Positions 1 through 8,958 of a DNA stretch of 64,000 nt are shown here, in pieces. Every line of letters starts with the position of its first letter. Position 1 is the stretch's first letter. The translations under genes were made by a program, and so were the position numbers. This DNA comes from Herbidospora galbida (GTDB lineage Bacteria > Actinomycetota > Actinomycetes > Streptosporangiales > Streptosporangiaceae), in contig NZ_SZQA01000005.1 of assembly GCF_005233835.1 (NCBI RefSeq), positions 1 through 64,000 of the forward strand, written 5' to 3'. The notes below the pieces were generated by a model. It was not told the DNA's origin, did no database searches, and saw only the letters and a list, made by a program, of their open reading frames with translations.

Positions 1-845
1 TGCGCCTGCTGGTCACCACCTCCCGGCTGGCGCCCAACATGTTCGACCTGCACCCGCCCTTCCAGATCGACGGCAACTTCGGCGCCACCTCCGGCATCGC
101 CGAAATGCTCCTGCACAGCCACACCGGGGAACTCCACGTCCTCCCGGCGCTGCCCTCGGCCTGGCCCAGCGGCAAGGTCGCCGGGCTGCGCGGGCGCGGC
201 GGCTACACCCTCGGCGCCACCTGGAGCTCCGGCCGGGCCACCGAGATCCTGATCAGGTTCGACCGGGACGGCGCCGTCCGGGTCCGCAACGCCGTCTTCA
301 CCGGCACCGTCGACGTCACCGACAACGGCACGGCGGTGACGTTCACCAAACCCGAGTCCGACGTGGTGTCCTTCACCGGCCAGGCCGGGCGCACCTACCG
401 CCTGACCGGCACCGGCACCCCCCAGCAGCCGACCTCCTGGGTCCGGATCGTCAACGGCACCACCGGGCTGGCGCTCGACAGCGGCGGCAGCGTCGCCTCC
501 GGCTCGGTGGTCAAGCAGTGGACCTCCGGCAGCTCCACCAACCTGCAGTGGCAGCTGGTCGACCTGGGCAGCGGCTGGTACCGGATCGTCAACCGCACCA
601 ACGGGATGGTCGTCGACAGCTGGGGCAACACCGCCAACGGCGCCAACGCCCGCCAGTCGGCCTGGAACGGCGGCAACAACCAGCAGTGGCGGCTGGCCGC
701 CACCGGCAACGGCCGCTACCAGATCATCAACCGCGGCACCGGCACCGCCCTGGACGGCATGGGCAACGCCACCTCCGGCTCCACCGTCTGCATGTGGGCG
801 CCGAACACCAACACCAACAACCAGTGGACCCTCGTCCCCGTCTGA
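1..845 (+). CDS. GH95-type alpha-L-fucosidase, C-terminal part, with ricin-B lectin (CBM13-like) domain
   Basis: The reading frame is open to the left edge, so the 5' part is outside the window. The first visible residues include [11 protein letters not shown], followed by [10 protein letters not shown] and LPALPSAWP; this is the typical end of the GH95 (alpha/alpha)6 catalytic domain plus its C-terminal beta domain. From about residue 145 a ricin-type trefoil follows with three repeats, each ending in a QW motif (LQWQL, QQWRL, NQWTL), likely for carbohydrate binding. GH95 enzymes release terminal alpha-L-fucose (some act on L-galactose) from plant or host glycans. The enzyme is probably secreted, but the signal peptide is not visible. 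A strong hairpin follows the stop. Family assignment is firm; the exact substrate is not. Confidence 0.85.
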   Translation, partial: RLLVTTSRLAPNMFDLHPPFQIDGNFGATSGIAEMLLHSHTGELHVLPALPSAWPSGKVAGLRGRGGYTLGATWSSGRATEILIRFDRDGAVRVRNAVFTGTVDVTDNGTAVTFTKPESDVVSFTGQAGRTYRLTGTGTPQQPTSWVRIVNGTTGLALDSGGSVASGSVVKQWTSGSSTNLQWQLVDLGSGWYRIVNRTNGMVVDSWGNTANGANARQSAWNGGNNQQWRLAATGNGRYQIINRGTGTALDGMGNATSGSTVCMWAPNTNTNNQWTLVPV

Positions 846-861
846 TCGGGAACCGCCGACT

Positions 862-895
862 CCTCGCCGCCGCGGGTGCCACCGCGGCGGCGAGG
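862..895 (+). terminator. Intrinsic terminator-like hairpin after the GH95 gene
   Basis: Perfect 14-bp arms (CCTCGCCGCCGCGG and its complement) surround a 6-nt loop, 17 nt downstream of the stop codon. There is no clear U tract, as is common in high-GC actinobacteria. Confidence 0.7.
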
Positions 896-1124
896 CCGTT
901 CACGGGAGCGTCAGGTTTCGCGGTTGTTACGGGATCTTGCTCGGAGACTCTTGTCTGAAGTGTCCGGTCACTTTACAGTTTCAGACGAAAGGTTCAGAAA
1001 ATAACCCGAAAATAACTGCCACCTTCTTGACCGCATGCCCGGTTGAGGCATTCCCCGCCTCCCGTCCATACGAAGGGTGCTTTCGTGTCCTGACCGAATC
1101 CACGCGCGTACATCCGCCCCGATT

Positions 1125-1138
1125 TGTTAGCGATAACA
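1125..1138. promoter_or_regulatory. LacI-family operator, copy 1
   Basis: TGTTAGCGATAACA is a near-perfect inverted repeat around a central CG, the usual architecture of LacI/GalR-family operators. An identical 14-mer lies 121 bp downstream. Variants occur before the CE1 esterase (26158) and near the GH10 xylanase (35069). Confidence 0.7.
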
Positions 1139-1245
1139 CTTCATGTACGTGCGCCGATCCCAACAGGAGCATCACCGCCGACCATCGGCAAAGGTGGATG
1201 ACGCATGCCCGTACGCGAATGAACAAACGTCCCCTCTCCCCGAAA

Positions 1246-1259
1246 TGTTAGCGATAACA
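1246..1259. promoter_or_regulatory. LacI-family operator, copy 2
   Basis: This is an exact repeat of the site at 1125-1138 and lies 65 bp before the GH43 start codon. The 121-bp spacing between the two copies would allow looping by a tetramer or simple double occupancy. Repression released by an oligosaccharide inducer is the family expectation. Confidence 0.75.
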
Positions 1260-1323
1260 CCTTCGTAACCTTTCCGTCGGTAACCGACGGGCGCCCGCTC
1301 TACCTCCGTGTCTGGAGTTCGCA

Positions 1324-4300
1324 ATGCCCGTGTCCCCCCGCCTCCGCTTACGTTTCCCCGCCGCCTCGAGAATCGCGGTGGCGCTCGTCGCCGTGCTCGC
1401 CTGCGCCGGCCTGGTGACCACGAGCGCGACCGCCGACGCCTGGTCGCCCGCCTCGTCGTACACCTCCACCGACAAGGGCGACGGCACCTACACCGTCCCG
1501 CTCCTGCGCTCCGACGTGCCCGACATCAGCGTGGAACGCGTGCCGGCCGCCGAGAACGACGAGGGCCGCGACCTCTATTACATGATCAGCACCACGATGC
1601 ACATGAGCCCGGGTGCGCCGATCATGAAGTCGTACGACCTGGTGAACTGGGAGATCGTCAACTACGTCTTCGACCGGGCGAGCATCGGGGACGCCTTCTC
1701 CCTGCGCAACGGGCAGAACTCCTACGGACAGGGCCAGTGGGCGTCGTCGCTGCGCTACCACGACGGCATGTTCTACGTCGCCTTCAACACCAACAACCTC
1801 GGCGGCGCCTACCTCTACCGGACCGACGACATCGACGACGGGAAGTGGGAGCGCACCGCCCTCGGCCGGGGCCTGCACGACCCCTCGCTGTTCTTCGACG
1901 TCGACGGCACCGCCTACATCTTCTACGGCTCGGGCGGGACGAGCGCCGTGCGCCTCAACACCGACCTGACGGCCATCGCGCAGGACTACCCGAACATCTT
2001 CACCGCGAACGACTACGCGGGCCGGCCCTTCATCGGCGGCCTGTTCGAGGGCGCGCAGTTCTACCACATCGACGGCTGGTACTACGCGGTCATCATCACC
2101 TGGCCGTCCGGGCAGGGCCGCCAGGTCGTCATGTTCCGCTCCAAGGACCTGCTCGGCCGCTACACCTCCGCCGGGGGCGTCAACACCTACGAGGCGCGCG
2201 GGGTGCTCAACTCCAACGGCTTCGCCCAGGGCAGCCTGGTGCCCATCTCCCGGGAAGGCGGCCGCACCGACTGGTGGGGCATGTTCTTCCGCGACACCTT
2301 CCCCGTCGGCCGCATCCCGGCGCTGATCCCCGCGACCTGGCAGGACGGCTGGCCGACCTTCGGCGACAACGGCGTCGTGCAGGTGGACGGGGCGTTCCAG
2401 AAGCCGATCGCGCTCGACCCGGCGCAGGAGACCTTCGAGCGGCAGAAGAGCATCGTCGCCTCCGACGACTTCGCCAACGACGCCCCCGAGCGGGCGTACA
2501 CGGACGAGAACTGGACGATCCCGGAGCCGCCCGACGTCGACGAGTCGCTGATCGGCGTCGAGCTCCTGCAGAACCCCGGGTTCGAGGCCGAGGCGACCGC
2601 GCCGTGGGCGGCGCAGTTCGGCGCGACCCTGAGCCGGGACACCGGTGACCCCGCCGCGGGTTCGGCGGCGCTGAAGGTCGGCGGCCGGACGCTCAACGGC
2701 TCGGGCCCCAACCAGTTCCTCAACGGCAGGATGCAGCACGGCGTGACCTACACCGTGTCGGCGAAGATCAAGTACACCTCCGGCCCGAGCAGCGTGCGGT
2801 TCAACCTCGTGGCCGACTGGGGCAGCGGCGTCCAGGTCATGACGTTCGGGAACGTGCCGAGCGGCCAGTGGACGACGGTCTCCGGGCGCTTCACCGTGCC
2901 GACGACGGCGAACCTGAACAACTTCAAGTTCGCGGTGGAAACGCCGTGGGCCAACCCGCAGCCGCCGTCGTCCAGCGTGGAATACCTGATCGACGACGTC
3001 TCGGTCGTCGGGCTCCCGCCGACGGCGGAGTACCCGACCGAGGCGGAGATCGCCCCCAACGGATCGCGGCTCGACGTCGCCTGGGAGTGGAACCACGCCC
3101 CCGACAACCGCAACTGGTCGCTCACCGACCGGGACGGCTGGCTGCGGCTGACCACGGGCAAGCCGGTGACCGGCCAGTACGTCTACACCAAGCTCTCCAA
3201 CCGGGCCGAACTGGCGTGGCTGGAGGAGGCGCGCAACACCCTGACCCAGCGCACGTTCGGGCCGCGCCAGTCGGCGGAGACCCGCATGGACGTCTCGGGC
3301 ATGAAGAACGGCGACGTCGCGGGCCTGGCCGCCTTCAACCGCGGCTTCTCCTACGTGGCGGTCAAGCGCTCCGGCGGCGTGAACACGCTGGGCGTGGTGA
3401 ACCGGCCGCAGCCGTTCGGGGTCGACCTCGACCAGGCCGCCCTGGAGGCCTTCGTCCCGGGCACCACCGTGCCGCTCGGTGACGCCACCGAGGTGTCGGT
3501 CAAGGCCGACCTCGACTTCGCCGCGCCGGTCGGGCAGCTCTGGACGACCTTCTACTACAGCCTCGACGGCCTGACCTGGACCCGGCTGGGCAACCGCGTC
3601 GGCCCGCAGACGCTCGACGGCAGCCTCGCCCACTTCATGGGCCACCGGGTCGCCCTGTTCAACTACGCCACGCAGGAGAAGGGCGGGCGGGTCGACTTCG
3701 ACCACTACCTGCTCAGCGACACCCTGACCGCGCAGAACCTCCCCCTCGACACCACCCGCCTCGACGCGGCCATCGCGCACGCCGGGACGCTGAACGAGCA
3801 CTCCTACCCGGCCGGCGCCTGGGCCGACGCGCAGAAGGCGCTCACGGCGGCGAAGGTGGCCCGGGCCGGCGCGTTCGGCACCCAGAACCAGATCGACGCG
3901 CCGGAGCGGGCCCTCAGCTACCAGCTGGCCCGGCTCGGCACGCTGGAGATCGAGGACGTGACCGGCCCGGTCGTCGAGGTCTCGGGTGTGGCGGACAGCG
4001 GCGACAGCCGGGATCTGCGCATCGGCTGGGAGGCCACCGACGCGGGGTCCGGAGTCGCCGCCACCACCGCGACCCTCGACGGGCAGCCGGTCCAGCCCGG
4101 CACGCTCACCCTCTACGAACTGACCCTCGGCGAGCACGTACTCGTCGTCACCGCCGTCGACCACGCCGGGAACCAGACGGTGGAGACCGTCCGGTTCACC
4201 GTCTCCACCTCGGTCGAGGACGTCTCGGCGCTCATCGACCGGTTCGCGGCCGAGGGCAAGACCAACGCCGGCAGCGCCGTACGCCTGCACAAGGAGCTCG

Positions 4301-4494
4301 ACCGCGTCGTCGCGGCCATCGAGAAGGACAAGGACCCCAAGAAGATCGTCAAGGTGATCGAGAAGTTCAAGAGCGGGGTGCAGGACCACCGCGTCGAGGC
4401 CGACGAGATCGTCCGCACCACCCTGCTCCGCGACGCCGACGCCCTGATCGTCCAGTGGGGCGGCACCCCGAGGAACAAGGAGAGCATCTCGTGA
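1324..4494 (+). CDS. Secreted GH43 beta-xylosidase/arabinofuranosidase-type enzyme with carbohydrate-binding, Ig-like and FIMAH modules
   Basis: The protein has 1056 aa. Residues 1-39 form a signal peptide. A five-bladed GH43 domain spans about 55-360, with candidate catalytic Asp67, Asp186 (HDPSLFF) and Glu242 (LFEGAQF). A CBM4/9-like beta-sandwich starts near 412 (LLQNPGFE) and is inserted before the concanavalin-like C-terminal domain typical of GH43 beta-xylosidases (about 570-800). A helical FIVAR-like segment, an Ig-like domain (about 880-960) and a C-terminal FIMAH domain (about 960-1056) follow. It should release xylose or arabinose from hemicellulose outside the cell. It is translationally coupled to the next GH43 gene through a GTGA overlap, and two LacI-type operators lie upstream. 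Precise specificity is unknown. Confidence 0.88.
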   Translation: MPVSPRLRLRFPAASRIAVALVAVLACAGLVTTSATADAWSPASSYTSTDKGDGTYTVPLLRSDVPDISVERVPAAENDEGRDLYYMISTTMHMSPGAPIMKSYDLVNWEIVNYVFDRASIGDAFSLRNGQNSYGQGQWASSLRYHDGMFYVAFNTNNLGGAYLYRTDDIDDGKWERTALGRGLHDPSLFFDVDGTAYIFYGSGGTSAVRLNTDLTAIAQDYPNIFTANDYAGRPFIGGLFEGAQFYHIDGWYYAVIITWPSGQGRQVVMFRSKDLLGRYTSAGGVNTYEARGVLNSNGFAQGSLVPISREGGRTDWWGMFFRDTFPVGRIPALIPATWQDGWPTFGDNGVVQVDGAFQKPIALDPAQETFERQKSIVASDDFANDAPERAYTDENWTIPEPPDVDESLIGVELLQNPGFEAEATAPWAAQFGATLSRDTGDPAAGSAALKVGGRTLNGSGPNQFLNGRMQHGVTYTVSAKIKYTSGPSSVRFNLVADWGSGVQVMTFGNVPSGQWTTVSGRFTVPTTANLNNFKFAVETPWANPQPPSSSVEYLIDDVSVVGLPPTAEYPTEAEIAPNGSRLDVAWEWNHAPDNRNWSLTDRDGWLRLTTGKPVTGQYVYTKLSNRAELAWLEEARNTLTQRTFGPRQSAETRMDVSGMKNGDVAGLAAFNRGFSYVAVKRSGGVNTLGVVNRPQPFGVDLDQAALEAFVPGTTVPLGDATEVSVKADLDFAAPVGQLWTTFYYSLDGLTWTRLGNRVGPQTLDGSLAHFMGHRVALFNYATQEKGGRVDFDHYLLSDTLTAQNLPLDTTRLDAAIAHAGTLNEHSYPAGAWADAQKALTAAKVARAGAFGTQNQIDAPERALSYQLARLGTLEIEDVTGPVVEVSGVADSGDSRDLRIGWEATDAGSGVAATTATLDGQPVQPGTLTLYELTLGEHVLVVTAVDHAGNQTVETVRFTVSTSVEDVSALIDRFAAEGKTNAGSAVRLHKELDRVVAAIEKDKDPKKIVKVIEKFKSGVQDHRVEADEIVRTTLLRDADALIVQWGGTPRNKESIS
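4024..4452 (+). repeat. Duplicated Ig-like/FIMAH coding module, copy 1
   Basis: This 429-bp stretch aligns without gaps, at a constant offset of 2621 bp, with 6645-7073. Long identical runs occur around GACCCTCGACGGGCAGCCGG and at the FIMAH end. The flanking catalytic regions do not align in this way, so the tail module was copied or homogenised separately. Confidence 0.8.
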
Positions 4495-7100
4495 AATTAC
4501 GCTCGCGCTTCGCCGCGATCGTGACCGCCGGAGCGATGCTGGGCGCGGTGGCGACCGTCACGGCGGCGCCGGTCCAGGCGGCCGGCCCGGACATCATCGT
4601 GAACGGCGGCTTCGAGTCGGGCCTCACCGGCTGGTTCCCGAACAACGGGAACGCGGCCGACACGGCCACGCTGACCCCGACGACCGACGCCTACTCCGGC
4701 TCGGCCGCCGTCGCGGTCAGCCAGCGGATGACGACCGGCTCAGGTCCTATGCAGGATCTGTCGGGCAAGGTGCAGGCGGGGAAGACCTACTCGGTGACGG
4801 CCCGGGTGAAATACGAGAACCCGAACAGCCCGGCCACCAAGCAGTTCTTCATCACCATGCACTACGGCGGGGGGACGTACACCAACCTCGGCACCGTGAC
4901 CACCCCGCGCGGACAGTGGGGCCTGATCCAGGGCACGTTCACCATTCCGGCCGCGCAGAGCGTGGCCACCGCGCGGATCTTCGTCGAGACCCCGTGGACG
5001 CAGACGCCCTCGTCGGCGCCCGACACGCATCTGATGGACTTCAAGGTCGACGACGTGACCCTCCGGGAGTTCACCCCGTCGACCACGATCGAGGTGCTCG
5101 GCAAGAACCCCGGTGAGGGCAACCCGCTCATCTCGCACAAGTTCGGGGCCGACGGCAACGCCTTCGTCCACGACGGCCGCGTGTACCTCTACATGACCAA
5201 CGACACGCAGGTGTACAACCCGGGCCCGAACGGGATCTCCCCGACCAACACCTACGGCGGCATCAACACCATCACCGTCATCTCCTCCGACGACCTGGTC
5301 AACTGGGTCGACCACGGCGAGATCCCGGTGGCCGGGCCGAACGGCGTCGCCAAGTACGCCGGCAACTCCTGGGCCCCGGCGATGGAGAGCAAGGTCGTCG
5401 ACGGCGTCGAGAAGTTCTTCCTCTACTTCGCCAACAACGGCGCCGCCACCGGCGTCATCGTCGGCGACTCGCCGGTCGGCCCGTGGCGGGACGAGCGCGG
5501 CAGCCTGCTGATCACCGGCGCGACGCCGGGCGCGTCGAACGGGATCAACTGGCTCTTCGACCCGGGTGTCTTCATCGACGACGACGGCCAGGCCTACCTC
5601 TACTTCGGTGGCGGCGGCGACGACAACTCCGACAGCTACGAGAACACCAACCACCCCAAGTCCACCCGGGTCATCAAGCTCGGCGACGACATGACGAGCA
5701 CCGTCGGTTCGGCCGAGGTCATCGACGGGCCGCTCATGTTCGAGGCGGGCCACGTCTTCAAGCGCGAGGGCAAGTACTACTACTCGTACTCCTCGAACTT
5801 CGGCTTCGGCGGTCCGATCGACCCCGCCGGTCCCCCGACCGGGGCGATCGCCTACATGGTCGCCGACCACCCGATGGGCCCCTGGACCGCCGACAAGTAC
5901 AAGGGTGTGATCTTCCGTAACCCCGGCAACTTCTTCGGGGCCGGCGGCAACAACCACCAGTCGGTGTTCCAGCTCGGCGGAGAGTACTACTTCACCTACC
6001 ACGCCCAGACGCTGAACCGGCGGATCACCGGCGGCGCCACCCAGGGCTTCCGCAGCCCGCACATCGCCAAGCTCGAGTTCAACCAGGACGGCTCGATCAA
6101 GGAGGTGCTCGGCACCTACGACGGCGTCGAGAAGATCCGCGACCTGGCCCCCTACCGGGTGATCGAGGCCGAGACCATCGCGTGGCAGCAGGGCATCGCC
6201 ACCAAGAAGGTCGAGGGCTCCTCGGCGGAGTTCGGCGCCCAGGCGCCCAACCTCGTGCTGCACGACGTCGACAACGGCGACTGGACCTCGCTCGCCTCGG
6301 TCGACTTCGGTGAGAAGGGTGCCACCGCGCTCACCACGAAGGTGCGCCCCCTCGTCGCCGGCGGCCGGATCGACGTCCGCCTCGACAACCGCACCGCGCC
6401 GGTGGTCGCGACGATCCCCGTCGACGCCCCGCTCAACGCCTGGACGGAGCTGACCGCCGAGGTCGACGGCCTCACCGGCGTGCACGACGTCTACTTCACC
6501 TACGCCGGACCCGCCAACGCCGACCTGTTCGAGGTCGACTCGTGGGCCTTCGAGAGCCAGGCCGAGGACGAGACCGCCCCGTCGGTCGAGATCACCGGTG
6601 TGACCGACGGCGGCGAGTACGGCGACAGCGGCGACCTCACCCTCGGCTGGACCGCCGAGGACAGCGAGTCGGGCGTCGCCACGACCACCGCGACCCTCGA
6701 CGGGCAGCCGGTCCAGCCCGGCGCGATCACGCTCTACACGCTGGCCCTGGGCGAGCACGAGCTGGTCGTCACGGCCGTCGACCACGCCGGGAACCAGACG
6801 GTGCGGACCGTCCGGTTCACCGTCACCACCTCGGTCGAGGACGTCTCGGCGCTCATCGACCGCTTCGCGGCCGAGGACAAGACCAACGCCAGCAGCGCGG
6901 TCCGCCTCCACAAGGAGCTCGACCGCGTCATCGCGGCCATCGCCGAGCAGAAGGACGACAAGAAGATCATCAAGGTGATCGAGAAGTTCAAGAGCGGGGT
7001 GAAGGACCACCGCGTCGAGGCCGACGAGATCGTCCGCACCACCCTGCTCCGCGACGCCGACGCGCTGATCGTCGGTTACGGAGGAACCCCCCGGACCTGA
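4491..7100 (+). CDS. Secreted GH43 glycosidase with CBM4/9-like, CBM6-like, Ig-like and FIMAH modules
   Basis: The start is GTG 4491, not the in-frame ATG at 4455, because AAGGAG lies just before it and it overlaps the previous stop (GTGA). This gives 869 aa. Residues 1-30 are a signal peptide. A CBM4/9-like domain (about 33-185) precedes the GH43 propeller (about 205-540) with Asp221, Asp357 (LFDPGVF) and Glu418 (MFEAGHVF) as the expected triad. A CBM6-like sandwich (about 555-690) follows, then an Ig-like domain and a FIMAH tail nearly identical to that of the upstream GH43. It is probably an arabinofuranosidase or xylosidase working with its neighbour on the same substrate. The propeller differs clearly from that of the first enzyme, so the two are not simple duplicates. 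Confidence 0.88.
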   Translation: MKLRSRFAAIVTAGAMLGAVATVTAAPVQAAGPDIIVNGGFESGLTGWFPNNGNAADTATLTPTTDAYSGSAAVAVSQRMTTGSGPMQDLSGKVQAGKTYSVTARVKYENPNSPATKQFFITMHYGGGTYTNLGTVTTPRGQWGLIQGTFTIPAAQSVATARIFVETPWTQTPSSAPDTHLMDFKVDDVTLREFTPSTTIEVLGKNPGEGNPLISHKFGADGNAFVHDGRVYLYMTNDTQVYNPGPNGISPTNTYGGINTITVISSDDLVNWVDHGEIPVAGPNGVAKYAGNSWAPAMESKVVDGVEKFFLYFANNGAATGVIVGDSPVGPWRDERGSLLITGATPGASNGINWLFDPGVFIDDDGQAYLYFGGGGDDNSDSYENTNHPKSTRVIKLGDDMTSTVGSAEVIDGPLMFEAGHVFKREGKYYYSYSSNFGFGGPIDPAGPPTGAIAYMVADHPMGPWTADKYKGVIFRNPGNFFGAGGNNHQSVFQLGGEYYFTYHAQTLNRRITGGATQGFRSPHIAKLEFNQDGSIKEVLGTYDGVEKIRDLAPYRVIEAETIAWQQGIATKKVEGSSAEFGAQAPNLVLHDVDNGDWTSLASVDFGEKGATALTTKVRPLVAGGRIDVRLDNRTAPVVATIPVDAPLNAWTELTAEVDGLTGVHDVYFTYAGPANADLFEVDSWAFESQAEDETAPSVEITGVTDGGEYGDSGDLTLGWTAEDSESGVATTTATLDGQPVQPGAITLYTLALGEHELVVTAVDHAGNQTVRTVRFTVTTSVEDVSALIDRFAAEDKTNASSAVRLHKELDRVIAAIAEQKDDKKIIKVIEKFKSGVKDHRVEADEIVRTTLLRDADALIVGYGGTPRT
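6645..7073 (+). repeat. Duplicated Ig-like/FIMAH coding module, copy 2
   Basis: This is the partner of 4024-4452 at a constant 2621-bp offset. Upstream of this point the second copy carries 9 extra bases, so identity falls sharply towards the catalytic part. Confidence 0.8.
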
Positions 7101-7117
7101 CGCTCAGCTCCAGAGGT

Positions 7118-8137
7118 TCAACAGGGTTCGAGCCGGGTGCGGTGGCCGTCCAGGTGCAGTCTGACCAGGGGGGCCACCGTCCCGCCGAAGTGGGCCCGGT
7201 CGGCCGGGCCCCGGTAGTCGAGGAAGCTGACCACCCGCAGGTCGTCGAGCACCATCCAGGCGTAGGCCTGGTCGGGCTGGGTCTGCGGGTTCCCGATGAC
7301 CAGGCCGGAGCCGTTCAGGGGCTCGTAGGGTCCCTCCAGCGCCGCCCCGACGAAGCCGTAGAGGCCGGTCGGGGCGGCGTCCGCCGGTTCGAACGACTGC
7401 CGGTGGGTGCAGAAGAACAGGTAGTGCAGGCCGCCGTGGACCACCACGTGAGGGCGTTCGATCTCGCGGTTGATCCCGTCGGCGACGAGGAGAGGCCGGT
7501 TCCCCGACCCCGAGTCGGTGAGGGCGATCGCCCCCATGTGGCGGTCACCCCACGGGACCGAGGCGGCGATCAGCAGACGGCCCCGGAACCAGGCCGGGTC
7601 GCGCCAGCCCTTGATCTTCCCCGGCCCGCCCTCGACGTCGTTCGCGGGCAGGAAGTACCGCTCGTCCGGCCGCGTGATCTCACGGTGGACGCCGTCGCGG
7701 GCCTCGAACACCCGCTGCGCGAAGGTGGGACGCTCCTCGCCGCGGAAGCCGGCCGCCGTGTAGAAGACCGAGATCGTGCCGTCGGCCCGCCGGATCGCGG
7801 TGCCCGACCACTCACGGCTCCCGGGGGAGGCGCCGTCGGGGAAGACGTCGCCGAGGTCGATCCACTTGCCGTCGTCGAGGGCGAGCAGGCGGATGCGGGC
7901 GACGTCGTGGCGCTCCTCCGGGTGGCCGAGCGCGGGGGCGGTCAGGCCCATCCAGAGTTCGCGGCCGTCGAAGAGGGCGGTGGCGCCGTCCTCTTCCTGG
8001 ATCGGCCACATGTCCCACAGATCGAAGCCCGGCAGCGCCGGTTCGACGGGGCCGAGGATCAGCGGCGCGGTCGTCGCCGGGTCTTCGGTGATCAGGTCGA
8101 GGTGGTGACGGGTCCACCGGGTCGTCGTCACGTTCAT
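7118..8137 (-). CDS. Cytoplasmic GH68 (levansucrase/beta-fructofuranosidase-type) enzyme
   Basis: The protein has 339 aa. The start ATG at 8137 overlaps the stop of the upstream permease gene (ATGA). All GH68 landmarks are present: LWDMWP with nucleophile Asp42, REWSGTA near 108-114, WRDP with Asp180 as transition-state stabiliser, and EIERP with acid/base Glu227. A YGFVG...LEGPYEPLNGSGLV block near 260-280 also matches the family. There is no signal peptide and the protein is shorter than secreted levansucrases, so it should act inside the cell on a sugar imported by the adjoining ABC transporter. Hydrolysis of sucrose or small fructans is inferred; transfructosylation is possible. It ends 17 bp from the convergent GH43 gene. 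Confidence 0.8.
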   Translation of the reverse strand: MNVTTTRWTRHHLDLITEDPATTAPLILGPVEPALPGFDLWDMWPIQEEDGATALFDGRELWMGLTAPALGHPEERHDVARIRLLALDDGKWIDLGDVFPDGASPGSREWSGTAIRRADGTISVFYTAAGFRGEERPTFAQRVFEARDGVHREITRPDERYFLPANDVEGGPGKIKGWRDPAWFRGRLLIAASVPWGDRHMGAIALTDSGSGNRPLLVADGINREIERPHVVVHGGLHYLFFCTHRQSFEPADAAPTGLYGFVGAALEGPYEPLNGSGLVIGNPQTQPDQAYAWMVLDDLRVVSFLDYRGPADRAHFGGTVAPLVRLHLDGHRTRLEPC

Positions 8138-8958
8138 CCCTTCAACGAGCCCTGGAGCAGGGCCGTCACGAAACGGCGCTGGAAGATCAGAAAGACGAGG
8201 AGCGTCGGCGTCAGGATGAGCAGCGAGCCCGCGCAGAGCAGCGGGATGTCGGTGCCCCACTGTCCCTGGAACGCCCCGAGGGCGCCCGACATCGTGCGCT
8301 GCAACGGGTCGTCGACCAGCACGATGGCCAGCAGGAACTGGTTCCACGTCCACAGGAACAGCAGGATCGCCAGCGACGAGGTCGCCGGGGCGGCCAGCGG
8401 CACGTGCACCTTCCAGAACAGCTGCCAGGTGCTCGCGCCGTCGATGCGGGCGCTCTCCGACAGCTCCTCGGGCATGTTCACGAAGTGGGCCCGCATCCAG
8501 AACACCGAGAACGGCATGAACAGCCCGATCAGCGGCAGGATGATCGCCCACCGGGTGTTCAGCACGCCCATGTCGCGCACCAGGTAGTAGAGCGGCGTGA
8601 TGATGCCCTCGAACGGCAGGGTCAGGCCGAGCAGGAACGCCACGAAGACGATCCGCCGGCCCGGGATGCGCAGGTGCCCGATGGCGAACCCGGCCATGGT
8701 GGCCACGACCAGCGAGATCGGCACGACCCCGAGCACGATCAGCACGCTCGACTTCAGCAGCTCGGTCATCCGGGCGGCGGTGAACGCGGTGGCGAAGTTG
8801 CCCCACTGCGGGTCGTCGGGCCACTCCAGGCCGAGCGGGTAGCTGCCCGACGGGTGGAGCGCGGTGACGAAGAGGCTGAGGAACGGCATGAGGGTGGCCG
8901 CCATCAGCACGATCAGCAGCACCCGGCCCGTCCAGGCCTCACGACGAGCGGTTTTCAT
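8134..8958 (-). CDS. Sugar ABC transporter permease (MalG/LacG type)
   Basis: About six membrane segments are visible, plus the EAA loop (ESARIDGASTWQLFWKVHVP) near the cytoplasmic loop that contacts the ATPase, typical of CUT1 inner-membrane subunits. The start at 8958 (MKTARREAW) is chosen because it overlaps the stop of the upstream permease as ATGA; the longer reading frame to 9000 would run further into that gene. It forms the channel with the 8955-9845 product. No ATPase gene is nearby, so a shared MsiK-like ATPase elsewhere is presumably used, as is common in actinobacteria. Confidence 0.9.
   Translation of the reverse strand: MKTARREAWTGRVLLIVLMAATLMPFLSLFVTALHPSGSYPLGLEWPDDPQWGNFATAFTAARMTELLKSSVLIVLGVVPISLVVATMAGFAIGHLRIPGRRIVFVAFLLGLTLPFEGIITPLYYLVRDMGVLNTRWAIILPLIGLFMPFSVFWMRAHFVNMPEELSESARIDGASTWQLFWKVHVPLAAPATSSLAILLFLWTWNQFLLAIVLVDDPLQRTMSGALGAFQGQWGTDIPLLCAGSLLILTPTLLVFLIFQRRFVTALLQGSLKG

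Larger units (their letters stand above)
846..1323. other. Intergenic regulatory region before the GH43 pair
   Basis: No credible gene is seen. The stretch holds the terminator at 862-895 and two identical LacI-type operators at 1125-1138 and 1246-1259. It is less GC-rich than the flanking genes around 960-1060, which fits a promoter region. I could not identify a convincing -35/-10 pair. Confidence 0.5.

Noticed and set aside
937-1251. Short plus-strand frame in the GH43 upstream region
   Set aside because: It crosses both operators, has no ribosome-binding site and no GC bias at third positions.
1348-4389. A 1013-codon open frame on the minus strand
   Set aside because: It is antisense to the GH43 gene, has low-complexity composition (Val/Gly/Arg/Asp rich) and no domain. 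High-GC bias creates such long antisense frames.
4740-7010. A 756-codon open frame on the minus strand
   Set aside because: Same reason: antisense to the second GH43 gene, no recognisable domain, mirrored codon bias.
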